Positions 1 through 7,999 of a stretch of 64,000 bases of DNA are shown one piece after another. Below the pieces are notes generated by a model. The model had not been told where the DNA came from. It was given only the letters and a program-made list of their open reading frames with translations, and did no database searches. The stretch spans positions 496,001-560,000 of the forward strand of contig CANKZR010000001.1 of the NCBI GenBank assembly GCA_947488625.1, given 5' to 3'. The position numbers and the translations under genes are program-made. Every line of letters begins with the position of its first letter. The first letter of the stretch is position 1. Source of the DNA: an uncultured Sphingomonadaceae bacterium (GTDB lineage: Bacteria; Pseudomonadota; Alphaproteobacteria; Sphingomonadales; Sphingomonadaceae).

Positions 1-1541
1 GATTTGCCACCGGCGACCTGTTCGAACTGCCTGCAGGGCCTTTGGCTCTGGTGGTCGGTGCCGAATACCGCAAGGACAGCATCGCGACGACGCCGAACGA
101 TGCAGCTGTCAATGGCCTGTTCTTCGGGTTCTATCGTGATCTTGGCACCAACGGTTCCAAGTATCTGGTAGAGGGCTTTGCCGAAGTCGACATTCCAGTG
201 TTCGACAACGAGGACATCGGTCGTTTCGACGTTAACCTTTCCGGTCGTGTGACCGAGGAAGAGTTCTACGGCACTGCCGGAACCTACTCGGCCAAGGCAA
301 GCTGGAGCCCCGTATCTCAGGTGCTGTTCAAGGCTACCTACGGAACATCGTTCCGTGCGCCGAACCTGCGCGAGAATTTCCTCGGCGGTATCACCGGCTT
401 CACCACCATCAGCGATCCCTGTGCCGTTCCCGCCGAAGCGTTCGATCCCCTGAACGAAGATAACCCCGGTTATCAGGCAGGAGACGATAATCGTAACGCG
501 GACGTTCTGGAAATCTGCCGTCGTGAGGGTCGCGATCCAACATCTGTCGGCATCAATGCTGCTGGTTCCAACACACAGACCACGAACAGCATCGAAGTGG
601 CTAACCAGGGTACTCTCGACCTTGATCCAGAAACTTCGAAGTCGTTCACTGCTGGTGTAGCGGTTACCGAGAACTGGGGTGACTTCGACTTCTCGTTCAA
701 CTTCAACTACTACTCGATCGTCGTCGAGGACTCGATTGCAGCACTGTCCGCTCAGTTCGCGATCAACGAATGCTATCAGGACGAAGATTCGACGCGCAGC
801 GTCTTCTGCGACCAGATCCAGTATTCGCAAGGCGAGCGTAGTCTGATCAACCAGGCCTTCCCGACCTTCCTCAACCAGGACAAGGAAACGGTGAAGGGCA
901 TCGATCTGAACGCGAATTTCGGTTACGAAACGCCGTTTGGCGGCGACATCCTCGATCTGGGTCTGAACCTCCGGGCCAATCACCTGATCGAGCGTAGCAC
1001 GCTGTTCATCAGTGAAGATGAAGTGCAGGATTTCGACGAGGATACCGGTGAATTCGGCTTCCCGCGCTGGACGGGCCGCGCAATCGGCACGATTGGCTGG
1101 TCAGACCTCGTTCTGACTTGGGAAACCCGCTATATCGGTCGCACTGAACAGGAGGCCGACGATATCGAAGGCTTCGCTGATGTCTTCGGTCGTGGTCCGG
1201 ACGGTGCTCCCGCTGGTTTCACGAGCGACACCTGCCTCGGCAATGGTTCGGGTTCGTACAACCCCGACACCGGCGTATTCACGCCCGACAACATCGTTCA
1301 GGGTGACGGCAACTTCTGCCGCGACGTTGGCTTCGCAGAAGATTACTTCGTGCACACGATCTCGCTGCGTTATGACATCAACGAGAACATCCGTCTGCGT
1401 GCCGGTGTCTCGAACCTGTTCGACGAAGCTCCGCCGCTGATCGATACCGCCCAAGTGTTCGGCATCTCGAACACGCCGATCGGTAACGGTTACGATCTGG
1501 ATGGCCGCGAATTCTTCGGCTCGGTCCGGGTTCGCTTCTGA
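1..1541 (+). CDS. TonB-dependent receptor, C-terminal part (5' end outside window)
   Basis: The reading frame is open from the window edge (first full codon at position 3) to TGA at 1539-1541, giving about 512 residues. This is the beta-barrel half of an outer-membrane TonB-dependent receptor. Visible family traits are the segment GPLALVVGAEYR, a TYGTSFRAPNLRE motif, alternating amphipathic strands, the late RLRAGVSNLFDEAPP motif and a C-terminal strand ending in aromatic and Arg residues (FFGSVRVRF), which is typical for BamA-dependent insertion. Such receptors take up siderophores, vitamins or glycans using energy from TonB. The substrate cannot be told from the barrel. Signal peptide and plug domain must lie upstream of the window. 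A strong terminator follows. Confidence 0.93.
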   Translation, partial: FATGDLFELPAGPLALVVGAEYRKDSIATTPNDAAVNGLFFGFYRDLGTNGSKYLVEGFAEVDIPVFDNEDIGRFDVNLSGRVTEEEFYGTAGTYSAKASWSPVSQVLFKATYGTSFRAPNLRENFLGGITGFTTISDPCAVPAEAFDPLNEDNPGYQAGDDNRNADVLEICRREGRDPTSVGINAAGSNTQTTNSIEVANQGTLDLDPETSKSFTAGVAVTENWGDFDFSFNFNYYSIVVEDSIAALSAQFAINECYQDEDSTRSVFCDQIQYSQGERSLINQAFPTFLNQDKETVKGIDLNANFGYETPFGGDILDLGLNLRANHLIERSTLFISEDEVQDFDEDTGEFGFPRWTGRAIGTIGWSDLVLTWETRYIGRTEQEADDIEGFADVFGRGPDGAPAGFTSDTCLGNGSGSYNPDTGVFTPDNIVQGDGNFCRDVGFAEDYFVHTISLRYDINENIRLRAGVSNLFDEAPPLIDTAQVFGISNTPIGNGYDLDGREFFGSVRVRF

Positions 1542-1569
1542 TCCCGAGCTCATCTAGCTAGACAACAGG

Positions 1570-1610
1570 GCGGCCCCGCAACATCGCGTTGCGGGGCCGC
1601 TTTGTTTTTG
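1570..1610 (+). terminator. Rho-independent terminator after the TonB-dependent receptor
   Basis: A perfect 13-bp stem (1570-1582 pairing with 1588-1600, GC-rich) with a 5-nt loop is followed by TTTGTTTTT at 1601-1609. It lies 28 bases after the receptor stop codon and separates it from the downstream SDR gene. Confidence 0.92.
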
Positions 1611-1674
1611 CCGTGCTTGACCCTGCCGCCTCGACCCCTAGGACCGTCGCAAACACAGCAACTGGGTGAGAGCC

Positions 1675-2460
1675 ATGAAGATCGATTCGAGTATTTCCGC
1701 AGTCATTACCGGTGGCGCTTCCGGCCTGGGTGAGGCCACGGCTCGGGCGCTGGCGGCACGAGGTGCAAAAGTTGCCCTGTTCGACCTGAACGAAGAACGC
1801 GGCGAGAGAATCGCTGCTGAACTCGGCGGGACCTTCTGCAAGGTCGATGTGTCGAACGAGGAGTCCATTGCGGCCGGTTTCGCCAAGGCTCGCGAAGCAA
1901 ATGGCCAAGAGCGAGTACTGGTGAACTGTGCGGGTATCGCTCCCATCGGCAAGCTCACCCGCCGCGATCGCGAAACGGGAGAGATCAGTCATCTTCCTTT
2001 CGATCAGTTCGAAAAAGCGCTGAAGATCAACCTGCTCGGCACATTCGGCTGCATGGCCAAGGCTGCCGCGGGCATGATGACCCTGGAGCCAGTTGGCAAA
2101 CACGGCGAACGCGGCGTAATGATCAACACCGCCTCGGTCGCAGCCGAAGATGGTCAGATCGGCCAGGTCGCCTACGCTGCATCCAAGGCGGGCGTGAAGG
2201 GCATCACCTTGCCCGTGGCGCGCGACCTCATGAGCGAGGGTATTCGCGTCAACGCCATCCTTCCCGGCATTTTCCTGACACCGATGATGGAAGGTCTGCC
2301 CGAAAGGGCGCAAGCCTCGCTAGCCGCAGCAGTGCCATTCCCCAAGCGCCTGGGTCAGCCGGAGGAATATGCCGACCTTGCCTGCTTCATGGTGGAAGCT
2401 GAATACATGAACGCGGAAACCGTGCGCCTCGACGGCGCCATCCGCATGCCGCCCAAGTAA
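1675..2460 (+). CDS. SDR-family dehydrogenase (HSD10 / 3-hydroxyacyl-CoA dehydrogenase type-2-like)
   Basis: A 261-residue classical short-chain dehydrogenase. It has the NAD(P)-binding TGGASGLGE motif at residues 12-20, NCAG near 84, and the catalytic Ser154-Tyr167-Lys171 set (YAASK). Overall architecture and the tail RLDGAIRMPP resemble HSD17B10-type 3-hydroxyacyl-CoA dehydrogenases, which oxidise the 3-hydroxy group of acyl-CoA in fatty-acid or branched-chain breakdown; that substrate is an inference. I chose ATG 1675 because a GGTGAG ribosome-binding site sits 5 bases upstream; an in-frame GTG at 1666 would overlap that site. mtnP follows after 24 bases on the same strand. Confidence 0.85.
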   Translation: MKIDSSISAVITGGASGLGEATARALAARGAKVALFDLNEERGERIAAELGGTFCKVDVSNEESIAAGFAKAREANGQERVLVNCAGIAPIGKLTRRDRETGEISHLPFDQFEKALKINLLGTFGCMAKAAAGMMTLEPVGKHGERGVMINTASVAAEDGQIGQVAYAASKAGVKGITLPVARDLMSEGIRVNAILPGIFLTPMMEGLPERAQASLAAAVPFPKRLGQPEEYADLACFMVEAEYMNAETVRLDGAIRMPPK

Positions 2461-2484
2461 GCTGCGCGCAGGGGAACCGGATAG

Positions 2485-3372
2485 ATGAGCGGCTGGCACA
2501 TCGGCGTTATCGGCGGTTCGGGCCTGTATGCGCCCGGCGCGCTGGACGACGCGCAGGAAATCTCTGTTGGCAGTGCTTTTGGCGAACCGTCAGGCCCCGT
2601 CACCACCGGACAGATCGGCAAGGTGCGCTTTACTTTCATCGCCAGGCACGGAGAAGGGCACGCGCTTTCGCCCGCGCACGTGAATTATCGGGCCAATGTC
2701 GACGTGTTGAAAAGGGCCGGCGTTACGGACCTGCTGGCCATCTCTGCCATCGGCAGTTTGAAGGAAGAACTGGCCCCCGGCACTTTCGTGGCTGTCGACC
2801 AACTGATCGATCGCACTGCCGGGCGCGAACGCAGCTTTTTCGGCGACGGTATCGTTGCCCACGTACCGTTGGCCGATCCGGTGTGTCCGCGCCTCACTGG
2901 CCATGCCGCGAAAGCAGCTGGCAAAGCAGGTGCCACCATTCACAAGGGGGGCACGTACGTGGCTATCGAAGGACCGCAGTTCTCGACCCGTGCGGAAAGC
3001 CACATGTACCGCGCATGGGGAGCCGATGTTATCGGGATGACGGCCATGCCCGAAGCGCGCCTCGCCCGTGAAGCGGAACTGCCGTATGCGTTGATCGGGA
3101 TGGTGACCGATTACGATTGCTGGCGCGATGCGGAAGGCGATGTGGACATTGCCGATATCCTCCGGGTCATGAAGGACAATGCCGAGCTAGCGCGCGCGAT
3201 GCTGGCAAGGTTGGCAGAGGTGCTGCCCAAGACCCGAAGCGCAAGCCCGATCGACACGGTCCTAGATACGGCGATCGTTACGCCGCAGGAAAGTTGGCCC
3301 GTTTCCGCCAAGACACGGCTAGACGCTGTTGCAGGGCGATTGATGGATTTGTTCCCTTTACCTGAAGGGTGA
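2485..3372 (+). CDS. mtnP: S-methyl-5'-thioadenosine phosphorylase
   Basis: A 295-residue purine phosphorylase of the MTAP family. It splits 5'-methylthioadenosine with phosphate into adenine and methylthioribose-1-phosphate, the entry to methionine salvage. Seen: the N-terminal GVIGGSGLY phosphate-binding loop, RHGEGHALSP followed by NYRANV, SAIGSLKEELAPG, EGPQFSTRAES and the C-terminal GMTAMPEARLAREAELPYA with TDYDCW. These match MTAP rather than PNP proteins. The start ATG is preceded by purine-rich sequence about 10 bases upstream. No other methionine-salvage gene is nearby. The neighbouring dehydrogenase may be cotranscribed with it but has no obvious metabolic link. Confidence 0.93.
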   Translation: MSGWHIGVIGGSGLYAPGALDDAQEISVGSAFGEPSGPVTTGQIGKVRFTFIARHGEGHALSPAHVNYRANVDVLKRAGVTDLLAISAIGSLKEELAPGTFVAVDQLIDRTAGRERSFFGDGIVAHVPLADPVCPRLTGHAAKAAGKAGATIHKGGTYVAIEGPQFSTRAESHMYRAWGADVIGMTAMPEARLAREAELPYALIGMVTDYDCWRDAEGDVDIADILRVMKDNAELARAMLARLAEVLPKTRSASPIDTVLDTAIVTPQESWPVSAKTRLDAVAGRLMDLFPLPEG

Positions 3373-3384
3373 TGCGGGAAACTT

Positions 3385-3404
3385 GCAAACTTTTGTAAAG
3401 TTGC
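3385..3404 (+). promoter_or_regulatory. Dyad upstream of marR gene, possible MarR operator
   Basis: GCAA-A-CTTT-TGT-AAAG-TTGC forms an 8-bp dyad with one bulged base, 15 bases before the MarR start codon at 3420. MarR repressors often bind a 16-20 bp dyad in their own promoter, so an autoregulatory site is a reasonable inference, but there is no direct evidence. Confidence 0.35.
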
Positions 3405-3419
3405 GCAGGGTAGTTGCTT

Positions 3420-3896
3420 ATGCAACCGACATCTTCATTATCGCAATTCCTTCCGTACCAGCTTTCGCTGGCATCCAACGCTGTAAGCGGGCGTATCGCT
3501 GTCGAGTACCGGCAGCGGTGGGGTCTCAGCATTCCCGAATGGCGCGTCATGGCGGTGCTGGGCGATGTGGGTGCGCTGACGCAGCGAGACCTGACGAAGC
3601 GCACACTGATGGACAAGGTTGCCGTGAACCGCGCGTGCAAGGGTCTGGAAGAACGCGCACTCGCCGCGCGCACTCCCAACGAATCCGACGGTCGTTCGCA
3701 TCTCCTCGACCTGACCGACGAGGGCAGGGCCATGCACTCGGAAATCATGCCGCTTGCGCTAGAGATAGAGCGGCGCATGTTCGCCGGCTTTTCGAGGGAC
3801 GAACTCGACCTGTTCCGGACGCTTCTCGAACGCGCGCGCAAGCAGGCGGAGGATCTGGATGCGGTCGACCTGGACGGAAGTTTCGGCATCAGCTGA
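3420..3896 (+). CDS. MarR-family transcriptional regulator
   Basis: A 158-residue protein with the MarR/EmrR winged-helix layout. Dimerisation helices lie at both ends. The DNA-binding region (about residues 40-95) contains EWRVMAVLGDVGALTQRDLTKRTLMDKVAVNRACKGLEERAL in consecutive helices, followed by the beta-wing arginines and DGRSHLLDLTDEG. MarR proteins repress nearby genes and respond to small phenolics or oxidants; the ligand here is unknown. ATG 3420 was preferred over TTG 3414. A dyad at 3385-3404 may be its own operator. The gene is followed by a bidirectional terminator and faces the tad operon. Confidence 0.88.
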   Translation: MQPTSSLSQFLPYQLSLASNAVSGRIAVEYRQRWGLSIPEWRVMAVLGDVGALTQRDLTKRTLMDKVAVNRACKGLEERALAARTPNESDGRSHLLDLTDEGRAMHSEIMPLALEIERRMFAGFSRDELDLFRTLLERARKQAEDLDAVDLDGSFGIS

Positions 3897-3914
3897 CAAG
3901 CAGCGTCGCCGCAT

Positions 3915-3958
3915 GAAAAAAGGCCCCGCCGGTTATATCCCGGCGGGGCCTTTTTCTT
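3915..3958 (+). terminator. Bidirectional terminator between marR and tadC
   Basis: A 13-bp stem (3920-3932 with 3940-3952) contains GGCCCCGCCGG and its complement. It has an A-run on the left (3916-3921) and a T-run on the right (3951-3960), so it can stop transcription from both the plus-strand regulator and the minus-strand Tad operon, which converge here. Confidence 0.92.
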
Positions 3959-3973
3959 TTGCTTTTCTCTCGA

Positions 3974-4972
3974 TCAGGAGAACGCGTCGGAGATCGAGCA
4001 GGCTGCCGGGCCAAGGATCACGATGAACAGAACCGGCAGGATGAACAGGATCAGCGGCACCGTCATGATGGCTGGCAGGCGCGCTGCCTTTTCCTCGGCA
4101 CGCATCATCCGTTCGTTACGGAACTCGGCAGAGAGGACGCGCAGCGCCGAGGCCAGCGGCGTACCATAGCGTTCGGTCTGTACCATCGTTGTCACCACAC
4201 CGCGCACGGCTTCCAGGTTCACGCGATAGGCGAGGTTCTCGAAAGCCTGGCGACGCTCGGTCAGGAACGACAGCTCGATGGCGGTAAGGGCGAATTCGTC
4301 ACCCAGTTCAGGGTAGGCGCGGCCCAGTTCGCGGGCCACACGGTTGAATGCGGCGTCGACGGTCAAACCGGCTTCGGCGCAGATCACCAGCAGGTCCAGC
4401 GCATCGGGAAGGCCCTTCTGGATCGCCAGCGTCCGCTTGGACGTGACATTGGCGAGGTAGAGTTCCGGGCCCTTGTATCCCAGCACCACCAGCGCGGCGA
4501 AGCCGAAGAAACGCTTCATGCTGCCCCATTCGGGGAACGTGTCCGTCCAGTAGAAGACGACGATACCCAGCAGGCCGAGCACCACCGGCAACACCATGCG
4601 GGCGAAAATGATGATGATCGCCCATTCCTTGTTGCGGTAGCCAGCCTGCGCCAGCTTCTGCTGGATCATCTTGACCTGGCTTTCCTGCAGCACCTTCATG
4701 CCCTGCAGGGTGTCCTTCATCTTGTCAGTCGTGTCGGAGCGCTGTGTCAGGCTCTGACGCTTTTTCGAGGTCTGCGTGAGCATGCCCGATTTCAGCTCGG
4801 CGCGTCGATCGTTCAGCGCTTTCACGCGCTTGGCCATCGGGTCTTTCACCGTCACAGCGGCATAGATGGCAAACACCATCGCGGCCGCAGCGATGCCTGC
4901 CAGGATAGTTCCGACAAGGATAACATCGACGCCGAGAAGCGTGGGGCTGGATGCGGGGGCGATCATCAACAT
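3974..4972 (-). CDS. tadC: Tad pilus assembly inner-membrane protein TadC
   Basis: A 332-residue type II secretion F-domain protein. TadC works with TadB as the inner-membrane platform of the Tad/Flp pilus machine. Seen: N-terminal hydrophobic segment (about residues 12-38), a pair of helices around 115-160, the cytoplasmic T2SF domain with DALDLLVICAEAGLTVDAAF near 190-205, and a C-terminal membrane helix with LILFILPVLFIVILGPA. It is the last gene of the operon; tadB ends 20 bases upstream, and a bidirectional terminator lies just downstream. Confidence 0.93.
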   Translation of the reverse strand: MLMIAPASSPTLLGVDVILVGTILAGIAAAAMVFAIYAAVTVKDPMAKRVKALNDRRAELKSGMLTQTSKKRQSLTQRSDTTDKMKDTLQGMKVLQESQVKMIQQKLAQAGYRNKEWAIIIIFARMVLPVVLGLLGIVVFYWTDTFPEWGSMKRFFGFAALVVLGYKGPELYLANVTSKRTLAIQKGLPDALDLLVICAEAGLTVDAAFNRVARELGRAYPELGDEFALTAIELSFLTERRQAFENLAYRVNLEAVRGVVTTMVQTERYGTPLASALRVLSAEFRNERMMRAEEKAARLPAIMTVPLILFILPVLFIVILGPAACSISDAFS

Positions 4973-4992
4973 GGTTTCCGTTTCCTCCGCGA

Positions 4993-5964
4993 TCAGATTT
5001 CGAAGCTGACCATCTTGGCCATGATAAAGGCACCGATGCTCATCCAGACGAGGCCGCCAAGCCCGGTCACGATCAGGCGATCATCGGTGAAGAATCCGCC
5101 CAGGTATTCCGGGTTGATCCAGTAGATCAGGCCGAAGACGATGAATGGCAGGGCGCCAACGATATAGGCCGATGCTTTCGACTCAGAACTCATCGCTTTG
5201 ATCTTCAGCTTCATCTGCGAACGCTTGCGCAGGACATCCGCCAGGTTGGACAGGGTTTCGGCAAGGTTGCCGCCGGTCTCGCGCTGAATGGCCAGCGTGA
5301 TAACGAAGAACTGAAATTCCGGTGTTCCCAGCTTGTCGGCTGTCACCTGCAGCGCTTCCTCCATCGTGCGACCGATCTTGATACGCTCCGTCACGGCGCG
5401 GAACTCTGCACCGACAGGGCCGGGCACTTCGCTGGCGACGACCCCCAGGGTCTCCGTCACCGGCAGGCCCGAGCGAAGGCCGCGTACCAGCAGTTCGATA
5501 CCGTCGGGGAATTTCGCGTTGAACTTGTCGGTGCGGCGCTTGATGAAGGAATTGACGACCATGTGCGGCAGACCTGCGCCGAACAGCACGCCGACACCCA
5601 GCGACAGCATCGCTGCACCGGTGTTGAGATAGAGAAGCGCTGTCACCACGATGGCCAGACCAAGCGAAACGTAGAAATATTGCGCGAGCGACCAGCCCAT
5701 GCCGGTTCTTTCCAGGCGCAACTCCAGCGCCTGCATCCGTGAGCCTGCGCCGGCCTTGGAGAATTGCTTGGGCTTGCGGGCGGCGATCGCCTTTTTCAGC
5801 TGGCTCTCGACCTTGTCCGTGGTGCTTTCCGAATGACGGAAACGTACAGCCTGCAGGCGACGCTGACCTTCCTTGGCCGGGGATGAGCCCGACAAGGCCA
5901 TATAGCTCAGGATCATCAGGCCCATGAGGCCACCGGCTATAAGCAGAAGCTGGATGATGCTCAT
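4993..5964 (-). CDS. tadB: Tad pilus assembly inner-membrane protein TadB
   Basis: A 323-residue T2SF-domain protein, partner of TadC in the inner-membrane platform. An N-terminal membrane helix (about 5-25) is followed by a charged cytoplasmic stretch, two helices near 95-135, the F domain with GIELLVRGLRSGLPVTETLG (160-185) and ETGGNLAETLSNLADVLR (about 230-248), and two terminal helices. In most Tad loci the ATPase gene cpaF/tadA directly precedes tadB. Here the gene upstream is cpaE, with only a 78-base gap containing a hairpin. Confidence 0.93.
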   Translation of the reverse strand: MSIIQLLLIAGGLMGLMILSYMALSGSSPAKEGQRRLQAVRFRHSESTTDKVESQLKKAIAARKPKQFSKAGAGSRMQALELRLERTGMGWSLAQYFYVSLGLAIVVTALLYLNTGAAMLSLGVGVLFGAGLPHMVVNSFIKRRTDKFNAKFPDGIELLVRGLRSGLPVTETLGVVASEVPGPVGAEFRAVTERIKIGRTMEEALQVTADKLGTPEFQFFVITLAIQRETGGNLAETLSNLADVLRKRSQMKLKIKAMSSESKASAYIVGALPFIVFGLIYWINPEYLGGFFTDDRLIVTGLGGLVWMSIGAFIMAKMVSFEI

Positions 5965-6007
5965 GGAAGACCTTCTTTCAAACGTTCATCAATTGCGGTT
6001 TCGATCG

Positions 6008-6031
6008 GTGGGCAGGACGGATCCTGCCCAC
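6008..6031 (-). other. Intercistronic hairpin between cpaE and tadB
   Basis: GTGGGCAGGA (6008-6017) pairs perfectly with TCCTGCCCAC (6022-6031) around a 4-base loop, 12 bases downstream of the cpaE stop codon on the minus strand. No U-run follows in the direction of transcription, so it is not a standard terminator. It could protect the upstream mRNA 3' end, attenuate tadBC, or mark the junction where cpaF is missing. Confidence 0.6.
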
Positions 6032-6042
6032 TGACCACGAGC

Positions 6043-7338
6043 TTATTCGGCGGGTTCGGCGTCGGCCTTGGTCTTCTTCGGCGAAGAACCGAGGAGCGAC
6101 TTCAGGTCGAACTTGCCGAGCATCGAACTTTTATGACCGGCCTCTTCGATGCTGGCACCGTCATCGTCGGACACGCCGACGATCATCTTGGCGATCTCGC
6201 GGATCGGACCGACCGTCTTGGAGGACTTGTTGGCTTCGATGAAGGTCTGTCCCAGCTTGGCGGCGTTGGCTGCGGCCTTCTGGTCGAACGAGATCTGGAA
6301 GTTGATCTTGCGTTCGATGGAAGCCTCGAAATCGGCCTTGCTGATTTCCGCCGTTCCCGGCTGCAGCTTGTTGCACACGATCAGCGGATGACAGGACGGT
6401 GCATTGCTCTTCAGCCATGACAGGATACGGATCGTGTCGCGCGCCGATGCAAGGGTGAGCTCGGTGACGAGAGTCACCACGTTCACATCCGTCAGCAGGT
6501 GCGGGAAGTTGATCAGCATGTTGCGCGGCATATCCACCACGGTCATGTCGAATGCCTGGCGGAACTCTTCCTCCAGCTGCAGAAAGGCCGTGCCATCCGT
6601 CATCATTGGTGAATTGATCGGCGCCTCGGCAGACATGATTGCCAGGTTGTCGTTGGCGCGGATCATGGCGCGTTCGATGAACAGGCCGTCGATACGGCTG
6701 GGGTTCTCGATCGCATCGGTCAGACCGCGGCCCGGCTCCAGGTCCAACGCCAGTGCGCCGGTGCCGAAATGGACATCGAGGTCCAGCAGAGCGGTGGAAC
6801 GCTGATGCTCGGTGGAAAACAGCCACGCCAGGGAGGTTGCAAGCGTGGAAGCGCCCACACCGCCGCGTGTCCCGACGATGGCTGTCGCCACATGCTCGCG
6901 CTCGCCTTCACCCTCGGCATTGCGGGGGGAAGAGAACACCGCCTGCGCCTGCGTCAACGCATCGCGCAACTGGCCTGTAGAGAGAGGCTTCAGCAGGTAG
7001 TCGTGGATGCCGCTGCCCAGCAGATCACGGTAGAGGCGAACATCGTTCACCTGGCCCACCGCAATCACCACGGTGCCGGGTTCGCAAACCTCGGCCAGCG
7101 CGTTGATATCGTTCAGCGGATCGCCGCTTTCTGACAGATCGACCATGAGAATGGCCGGACTGGCTGCGATCGAGAGCGACTGGATGGCGTTACGCAGGCC
7201 ACCCTTGTTGCACTTCTCGGGCTGCCAGCCCATTTCGATGACCACGGGACGCAGCACGTCGAGCGCGCTTTCGTCGCAGATGAAGGCGGAGAAGGGCTCG
7301 CGGTTACCCATTCCCCCGGTTTTGAAAGGCGAATTCAT
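6043..7338 (-). CDS. cpaE: Tad pilus assembly protein CpaE/TadZ (MinD-like ATPase)
   Basis: A 431-residue localisation factor of the Tad machine. Residues 17-130 form a receiver-like domain; 150-400 a MinD/ParA-like domain. The Walker-A region is GTRGGVGAST (156-165). The usual signature lysine and the P-loop lysine are Arg158 and Ala163, as in the atypical ATPase branch of TadZ proteins, so nucleotide hydrolysis may be weak or absent. LLDLDVHFG follows at the second motif. The ATG (7338-7336) shares one base with the cpaD stop codon (TGATG), and a strong AGGAGGT ribosome-binding site lies inside the end of cpaD, indicating translational coupling. Confidence 0.93.
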   Translation of the reverse strand: MNSPFKTGGMGNREPFSAFICDESALDVLRPVVIEMGWQPEKCNKGGLRNAIQSLSIAASPAILMVDLSESGDPLNDINALAEVCEPGTVVIAVGQVNDVRLYRDLLGSGIHDYLLKPLSTGQLRDALTQAQAVFSSPRNAEGEGEREHVATAIVGTRGGVGASTLATSLAWLFSTEHQRSTALLDLDVHFGTGALALDLEPGRGLTDAIENPSRIDGLFIERAMIRANDNLAIMSAEAPINSPMMTDGTAFLQLEEEFRQAFDMTVVDMPRNMLINFPHLLTDVNVVTLVTELTLASARDTIRILSWLKSNAPSCHPLIVCNKLQPGTAEISKADFEASIERKINFQISFDQKAAANAAKLGQTFIEANKSSKTVGPIREIAKMIVGVSDDDGASIEEAGHKSSMLGKFDLKSLLGSSPKKTKADAEPAE

Positions 7339-7994
7339 CAGTTACCTCCTTCGGACGACGAGATTGCGGGAAGGCCACCGGCACCGGTCGGTTCTTGCGC
7401 GCGGTATGTTTCGATAGCGCGGTTGGATGTCATGATGACGGTTTCGCCGGTGCCCTTGGCACCTTCGAGCAGGTGTTCGGGATCGGCGACCATCGCCGCG
7501 ATATTGCCATTGACCGCGCAGCCAAAACCATCGGAGGTCTGGTTGCCGCGGTGAAAGCCGTATCCGTCCGACCAGTCCGGGCAGCCGGGTACGTAAGCGG
7601 TGGAGCGGGTCACAACCACGCGGACATTGCCCGGATCGACATAGCCCTGGGTGACAGGTGTGCTGTCCGCCAGCAGGATGCCGTAGCGTCCGGCAACCGC
7701 GGCGATATCTTCCTGCACGGCAGGGTTTTCGACCGGGGTATCGATGGCGACACGGTCACCATAGCCAAGGTCGAGCATTTCGAACCAGTCAGCCAGGCGG
7801 GCTTCTTCCGCTGCGTCAAGTCCGGCAACGCCGGTGCGCAGATCGAGCACGTAGTTGCTGCGTTCGACGACTGGCTGGTTGACGCTGTTGAGCGAGAAGT
7901 TGTTGGTGGCATCCATCCCGCCGCAAGCGGCAAGGCCCAGGCCGAGCGAGAGCGCCAGTGCCGAACCGGCAGCGCGTTTGAAACTCATGGTCAT
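7338..7994 (-). CDS. cpaD: CpaD-family Tad pilus lipoprotein
   Basis: A 218-residue lipoprotein of the CpaD family, thought to assist the CpaC secretin in the outer membrane. The N terminus MTMSFKRAAGSALALS leads into a lipobox LAAC with the lipidated Cys at residue 24. Conserved features are RVVVTRSTAYVPGCPDW and a Cys pair (CPDW and GFGCAVNGNIAAMV). ATG 7994 has GGAGAG about 8 bases upstream. A GTG at 8003 overlaps the cpaC stop as GTGA and is an alternative start, in line with the coupling used elsewhere in the operon. Confidence 0.9.
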   Translation of the reverse strand: MTMSFKRAAGSALALSLGLGLAACGGMDATNNFSLNSVNQPVVERSNYVLDLRTGVAGLDAAEEARLADWFEMLDLGYGDRVAIDTPVENPAVQEDIAAVAGRYGILLADSTPVTQGYVDPGNVRVVVTRSTAYVPGCPDWSDGYGFHRGNQTSDGFGCAVNGNIAAMVADPEHLLEGAKGTGETVIMTSNRAIETYRAQEPTGAGGLPAISSSEGGN

Positions 7995-7999
7995 GGCGA

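Noticed and set aside
3959-5742. Long plus-strand frames antisense to tadC and tadB
   Set aside because: Composition dominated by His, Gln and Arg; the opposite strand encodes conserved Tad proteins.
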